Origin: Alisma plantago-aquatica
Taxonomy: Eukaryota > Streptophyta > Magnoliopsida > Alismatales > Alismataceae
DNA length: 64,000 bases
NCBI GenBank assembly: GCA_963693085.1
Contig: OY856411.1
Coordinates: 1,351,161,550-1,351,225,549 of the forward strand
Direction: 5' to 3'
Shown here: in pieces, positions 59,121 through 64,000 of the stretch
Position numbering within the stretch: position 1 is the first letter of the stretch
Layout of the letters: every line of letters starts with the position of its first letter
Made by a program: the position numbers and the translations under genes
Notes under the pieces: model-generated
What the model was told of the DNA's origin: nothing
The model's input: the letters and a program-made list of their open reading frames with translations, nothing else
Database searches by the model: none

Positions 59121-59634
59121 ATTCTCCCCCCTTAAAAAGGTTTTGTCCCCAAAACATAAATATGCAAGTAAAGTACATTCAAGGTTTATTTTAAGCTTTT
59201 GAAATCTTACATGTCATTATATTCTTGTATTTCATACTTGAATGCAATTTTCAACATTAAGTCCTTTATTCCTTTACTAAATCACAACATGTTTGAAATA
59301 GTTCTCAATGATAACAAACAAATTCTCTATGCCACAATCAATCATAGGATAGAGAGAGAAACAACCATTTCAATATTTTCATACTCTTGAGGTGTTACCT
59401 CAACATCGATAATCTGATCCAACTATCTCAATTTATAGTGCTAAATATGTACTAATGTTATGTATTACCTCTAAATCACGAAAGATAGTTCACCATGTTC
59501 TTTTGAATTTTACTATTATGCTACTCAAATAGCAAAATAGTCTTGAGTTAAAAGACTGGATTCAACAACAATTGTACATTACTACTCACGACATCCCCAT
59601 TGGATTATGGATGCATAAGGTGAAGCATTACCAT
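59121..59634 (-). repeat. Second LARD-2 interior copy, truncated
   Basis: Starts with the PPT junction and is nearly identical to 48316-48828. It stops in GCATTACCAT, where the Athila-like element begins. Confidence 0.9.
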
Positions 59635-60106
59635 TGACGTGAAATATTATTGTACTACAAACTCACTCGGGGTTGAAATCCCTGAGCTTTTACCAAAACC
59701 TCATGCAATAATACCACCCGCAAGCAGACAAGTCTTATCGCAATATAGTTAAGGATCGAATCCCAAAGGACAACATTTTTAAGAATCTTTGTTAGTCGAA
59801 TCTAGCTCAAGTAAGAATAATATTTAGAATGATTGATTGGTTTGTGATTGATTAAACTAAATGCAAGAAAGTAAAAGAGCAGAATTAAAGTTTGTTCTAG
59901 GTAAATGATTTGGAATCGCTGGGATGGTCTCGGGTTTCACGACCACTACACATGCAAACACATACAAACATATAACATCCAAGCAAGAATCTAACTATCC
60001 AAATGGAACTACTGTGAACCCTCCTTAAGGGATGTTTAGGCCCGCGTAAGCATCCCCTTAGGCATCAGATTTATCGTCGCCATCCGGATCATGCACTCAC
60101 AGTTAT

Positions 60107-60510
60107 GAAGATACAACATCCAACTGAGGCTGAGGTCCTCCCTAAGGGATGTTTAGACCACAGAAGCGTCACTGGAGGCAAGATGGCTCGTCTCCTCACG
60201 GATCATACACTTACGACCTCAAGGAATCCCATTATATTTCTAGTAAGGGAGTCAACCGCACTAATCGACAAGCGAGCAGGTGATTAATCTACAAGCAAAC
60301 ATCGACGATTAATAAAGAAGATATAAAATCCAACTAAGGCTGTAGCCCTCCCTAAGGATTGTTTAGGCCACAGAAGCATCACCACGGGCTAGATGGCTCG
60401 TCCCCTCATGGATCATACACTTACGACCTCAAGGAATCTCATTCTATTTCTAGTTTGAGAGTCTACCTCATTAATCGACATTCTACCCTACATATAGAAG
60501 TTCTCATAAC
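60107..60510. repeat. 210-bp tandem duplication in the LTR
   Basis: 60107-60316 and 60317-about 60510 are diverged copies (shared blocks: CCTCCCTAAGG-TGTTTAG, AGATGGCTCGTC, GGATCATACACTTACGACCT). A weaker third copy of the first block lies at 60010-60060. Confidence 0.85.
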
Positions 60511-61018
60511 ATAGGGAAGAAAAAGATGAAAGCAAGCAGGTAATCAAGCTACCAACATTATCAATTAACAATGAAATGGAAAGTTATATACATGGCCTTG
60601 GAATGTTTAAATGAAAAGACATGAAAGCATGGGAATCGAGGCTAGTCCCCGCATCCCAGCAAAATGCGACTACTCACTCATGATGCAAGAAATAAGAAGA
60701 ACAAGAGAGAAGGAAGATTCCGCCATGAGCATGATGCAGAAGGTAGTCGCAGTTCAGTGAAGATGATGCGGTCTTCTACGTCACGTTGGGGCAGATCTGG
60801 ACGAGGAGGAAGAACCACCAAGGTAGACTGGTCAGACCTTCTTCTCCACCTTCTTTCTCTTCTTGGCCTCCTAGCTCACAGCAAGAGGAGGTGTGGGCGG
60901 TGTGATAATGGTGTGGAAGGAGGACGGCAGTGTGGAGGATGAAGCTTGATCGAACCTTGCACTTAGGCAGCTTGTCGGCATCCCTAGATCGATGCCCAAA
61001 TGAGGACCCTTGTGGTCC

Positions 61019-61026
61019 TATTTATA
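61019..61026 (-). promoter_or_regulatory. TATA box, minus strand
   Basis: TATAAATA in CCTATAAATAGG on the minus strand, directly downstream of the dyad array in transcription sense. Confidence 0.7.
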
Positions 61027-61059
61027 GGCTTGGATGGGGTCCTCACGTTTTTGCTGTGA

Positions 61060-61790
61060 GTTTGCTTGAACGGTCTGGAGCAAACGGTTTTGGAGACTGT
61101 TTGACATCCAAATGGTCTTGGCTTATATCAGTCTCTGCCTCTGATCGGTCTCGAGTCTCTATCCAAACAGTCTTGAAGACTGAACAGATCCAAATGGTCT
61201 CGAGCAATCGGTCTGCACTAAACGGTTTTGGAGACCGATTGGACTGACCATACAGTCTTGAGTTCTTTTCTCTATCAGTCTTGTATCTGATCGGTTTTGC
61301 ACCCCAACCAGTCTTGCTTCCAAATGGTTTGGAGATGCAAGTGGTCTTGAAGACTGATGGGATCCAAACGGTCTTGAGGACCGATGGGGCTTGCACGGTC
61401 TCGCTGATCAAAGGTCTTCATGCCAAATAGTCTTTGTTGTCCGAACAGTCCTTGGTCCAAACGGTCCTGAGGATGACTGGCCTATCGGTCTTAAGACTGT
61501 ATGGTGCCAAACAGTCTTGAAACCGTATGGCATAAAATGGTCTTCGTCGTCCAAATGGTCTTGAGGACCGATGGCCTCCAAACGGTCTTCAATATCCAAT
61601 CGGTCCTTGGTCCAAATGGTTTTCAACCCATTAAGAGTCATACAATCTTGAGATTGTTTGGGCTCAAGCGTTCTTGAGACCGTATGGGCTCAAACGACCC
61701 TGAGACCGTTTAGGTAGAGTAGTGAGTGGAGGACCGTGTAGGTGGATGTCTGAGACCGAGAGGTTAAAACCACATGGGTAGACTATTAGG
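61060..61790. repeat. Dyad array AAACGGTCTTGAG / GAGACCG
   Basis: About 25-30 degenerate units of AAACGGTCTTGAG and its complement-like partner GAGACCG or GACCGAT, roughly every 25-35 bases. ORFs on the minus strand here (KTVW, FKT repeats) are translations of the array. Confidence 0.85.
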
Positions 61791-62039
61791 GCAAACCGTT
61801 TGGTTAAGACCGATTGGTCAAGACCAAAGTTGAGAGGATCTCAAGCGAATTACATTCGATGGTTGAACCTGGTCAAGACCTGCACAAAATCAATAGAAAT
61901 CTGGTTAATAATCTTGATAATTGAATTAGTTAAGAAATCTTGCATTTTTTGAGATTAAAGAGATGAAATTGAAAGTATTGAATCGAATTGGTCCCCAAAA
62001 ATGCGACTAAAAATCATGATGAATATGCATTCATCAGAA

Positions 62040-62051
62040 CACCCCGAACTT
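62040..62051 (-). other. Polypurine tract at the 3' LTR
   Basis: Minus strand AAGTTCGGGGTG, next to the LTR end at 62036. Confidence 0.75.
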
Positions 62052-62613
62052 AAACGTTGCTCATCCTCGAGTAACACAAAATCTGAAACAGTCACCAAAT
62101 GAATACTTTCTGATCATGTGATTGCCTCCTCTTCACATCACGATTATTTCTTTTCTGCTCAGTATGACTAAGCATCTCAACTTCCTGAGACCACTGAACA
62201 CATCTTACCATATCTTTGTTCCTGAGTTTGCTTTCCAACTTCACTTCCTCCTCACTTTATCCAACAACAAGCATGTCAAAGAGTTTTGTAAGAGTCTAGA
62301 GGTACCCGCAGAACAACAAGTGTGCATTTGATCTGACACTGGTGTATTTCAGGGTAGTGGAGGCATTTATTGTGTCTTTAGGTAGAAAAGGGAGTGCAGG
62401 GTGGTATGGAAGGAAGAAATAAATCTCTCCTTTGACTCGAGATTTTTATTATATTATTTGCAATTTCATTTATTGCATTTTTCGTGCAAATATCTCCTCT
62501 ATTCGACTCAAGATTGTATTTTTTGTGTGCGCTTTGGCATCTTTTCTTGGTGGTACGCCCCTATTAATTTGCAAGGGGTATGGAAGAAGCAGATATAGAG
62601 GTAAGTGGCGTGC

Positions 62614-62625
62614 CACCCCGAACTT
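62614..62625 (-). other. Internal PPT-like tract
   Basis: Exact copy of AAGTTCGGGGTG, 574 bases upstream of the terminal tract in transcription sense. Confidence 0.75.
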
Positions 62626-63215
62626 AGGGTTTGACACTATTTTGGCTATTTTTGTTTCTTTTTGATGGATGGAGGGGTACAAAGATGATAGAAGAAGTGT
62701 AAAAGAGAGTTCAGACCAGAATGCAACTTGATTTACAATTTCATGCATCGATTTGTTCTCTTTATTGTACTCTGCTCAAATAATGACTTGATGAGGATCT
62801 GGTGGGGATTCCATGTTGTTGTTCCACTAGTCAGTTAGGAAGCACGACATGTTTGATCCCTATCAGTTCGACAAACACTTGTCATTTTTGCATAAAGATC
62901 ATGATGTTAGGATTCATAAGCTTCACAAGGTGATTTCAATCAAAAGGCTAGTTTTCAGAAGAAGGTCCTTTGAGGATCTACTTCGAATAAGGGGGGTATA
63001 ATGATACAAAATGCATAGAGATTGAAACAAAAAGTGTCACAACTTCATCCAATATCAGTTCAAATTTCTTTGGAAAACTTTAAAATTTTTGAAATTTTTG
63101 AAAATATTGGTAAGGTGAAAATTTTGGTAAATCTTGGTCAAAAATGCAACGATGAAATCTTAAGTCTGAATTAGATGGGTGAAGGTGGAAAGTAAGATAC
63201 ATACCACCCATCCTC

Positions 63216-63227
63216 CACCCCGAACTT
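63216..63227 (-). other. Internal PPT-like tract
   Basis: Third exact copy of AAGTTCGGGGTG, 602 bases from the second. Confidence 0.75.
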
Positions 63228-63540
63228 AGAAATTTTCTCGTCCCGAGCAAACTCTAAATCTGAGATGGAGGGGAGAATTCATGCCAGTTAGACCACCAGA
63301 TGTGGTTGCGTTCTAATCAGCGTGCATCCTGAAAATCTCAAAAATGAAGATTAATCAGAACTCAAGATAGCATTTCATGATGCAATTTTTATTTGGTGCA
63401 AAATTATCTAAAAAGTAAAAACAAAATTAAGAAAAAATTCTAATTCAAGATTTAAAACTAAATATGAATTTATTGATCAGGTTGCCTCCTGATAAGTGCC
63501 TTTGTTTTACGTCGATGGCTCGACTTGATTCCTTCAACTT

Positions 63541-64000
63541 TTACGGTGGATATGTTGGATTGGTGAGATCCAACATTGCTTCAGAGCCTGTGTTAGCAGA
63601 GGTGAAATATCTCTTTAACCGTTGACCATTTGACACAAATTTGCCTGACTATTCACTCCATAAAGAGAAAGCACCATGTGGGTAGATGCTCTTGACAATG
63701 TAAGGGCCAGACCAATGAGAATGGAGTTTTCCTGGGAATAACCTCAATTTTGAATTGAACAAAATAACTTGGTCTCTGACTTGAATGTCCTTTCTTTTTA
63801 GATGACCATTGTGCCAAAGCTTTGTGCGTTCTTTATAGATTCGTGCATTCTCATAAGCTATCATCCAGAGTTGTTCCAGCTCCTGGAGTTGCAAAATCCT
63901 GGCTTGGACTGCTTTCTTCATGTCAAAATTCAGTTGTTTTATTGCCCACCATGCCTTGTGTTCCAATTCTACCAGCAGGTGGCATGACTTTCCATAGATT
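63541..64000 (-). pseudogene. Pol 3' end: gypsy integrase C-terminal domain (Athila-like)
   Basis: Open from the window edge. The frame reads CHLLVELEHKAWWAIKQLNF, then LQELEQLWMIAYENARIYKE, VRDQVILFNSKLRLFPGKL and HWSGPYIVKSIYPHGAF. The last holds the GPY/F module that follows the catalytic core of Ty3/gypsy integrases. An in-frame TAG at 63649 interrupts it, after which SGKFVSNGQRLKRYF continues the family's usual ending to TAA at 63541. RT, RNase H and the integrase core must lie to the right of the window. Decayed by at least this one stop. Confidence 0.88.

Larger units (their letters stand above)
44426..59634 (-). mobile_element. LARD-type element 2, minus strand, LTR-interior-LTR-interior
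   Basis: LTRs at 44426-48315 and 55133-59120 begin TGTTACACCCC and end GGTCATAACA (plus strand). The interior between them (48316-55132) has PPT and PBS for minus-strand transcription, no coding frame, and a nested solo LTR. Without that solo LTR the interior is about 3.0 kb. To the right of the second LTR the interior starts again (59121-59634, nearly identical to 48316-48828) until another element interrupts it. No gag or pol. Confidence 0.85.
59635..62036 (-). repeat. 3' LTR of the Athila-like element
   Basis: 2402 bp, plus-strand ends TGACGTG and ATTCATCA. Contains a 210-bp tandem duplication, a TATA box (minus, 61019-61026) and a dyad array upstream of it. Confidence 0.8.
62037..63540 (-). 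other. 3' interior between integrase and LTR
   Basis: This is where Athila elements carry an env-like frame. I see no credible ORF: the frames at 62122-62748 are short and on both strands. PPT-like tracts lie at 62040-62051, 62614-62625 and 63216-63227. Confidence 0.65.
59635..64000 (-). mobile_element. Athila-like Ty3/gypsy element, 3' end (continues beyond window)
   Basis: Left end TGACGTGAAATATT at the break in LARD-2. The likely left target site is ACCAT (59630-59634), with its partner outside the window. 3' LTR 59635-62036, interior with three PPT-like tracts, then the integrase C-terminus at the window edge. Transcription runs right to left. Confidence 0.85.

Noticed and set aside
61043..61641. 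Minus-strand frames with repeated KTVW / FKT text
   Set aside because: By-product of the AAACGGTCTTGAG array in the LTR.
62122..62748. Env-like gene of the Athila-like element
   Set aside because: Frames are short, on both strands, and show no signal peptide or transmembrane arrangement I could trust.
5035..64000. Endogenous pararetrovirus (caulimovirid) sequence
   Set aside because: All pol fragments are of copia or Ty3/gypsy type. No movement-protein or coat-protein motifs were seen.

Overview
This window is plant nuclear heterochromatin-type DNA. I can recognise no host gene. Almost everything that can be identified is LTR retrotransposon sequence stacked by nested insertion. The families (Ty1/copia, Ty3/gypsy of Athila-like and LARD-like type), plant-type PBS and PPT sequences, CpG-depleting decay and LTRs of 2-5 kb all point to a flowering plant with a large genome. 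The species cannot be told from this.

Layout. 1-3260 is the right part of a gypsy-type LTR with a TATA box at 255 and a 40-bp tandem repeat. 3274-3723 is a small MITE-like unit embedded in a (TA)n microsatellite. The backbone of the rest is one old, broken Ty1/copia element, plus strand, visible in three pieces: gag and protease 5035-6004, integrase 15669-17112, RT-RNase H 41145-42605, then its 3' LTR 42620-44425. Three later insertions split it. (1) A 9664-bp composite (6005-15668, TSD GAACC) made of a non-autonomous Athila-like unit (LTR-a, proline-rich ORF, LTR-b) plus a third LTR in inverted orientation. (2) A minus-strand LARD (17113-41139, TSD CATCT) with LTRs of about 5 kb and a 1.95-kb non-coding interior. 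(3) A second LARD-like element (from 44426) in the copia 3' LTR, arranged LTR-interior-LTR-interior.

Second-level nesting. The left LTR of the first LARD holds an 11.9-kb minus-strand element (17606-29502, TSD AACCT). It has a gag ORF but no pol, and its second long reading frame ends in a Ulp1/SENP-type cysteine protease. The interior of the second LARD holds a 3837-bp solo gypsy LTR (51240-55076, TSD CTAAC). The second interior copy is cut at 59635 by a minus-strand Athila-like element, which shows its 3' LTR and the integrase C-terminus before it runs off the window.

Cross-cutting observations. Several unrelated LTRs carry dense arrays of a family-specific, CpG-containing dyad-symmetric motif near the TATA box. 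Three Athila-like families repeat their PPT sequence inside the 3' interior. The inner boundary of the inverted LTR in the composite coincides with the 18-nt primer-binding site, as expected of plus-strand strong-stop DNA. The stop codons in the Ulp1-bearing frame are all explainable by C-to-T changes. These are reported separately below.
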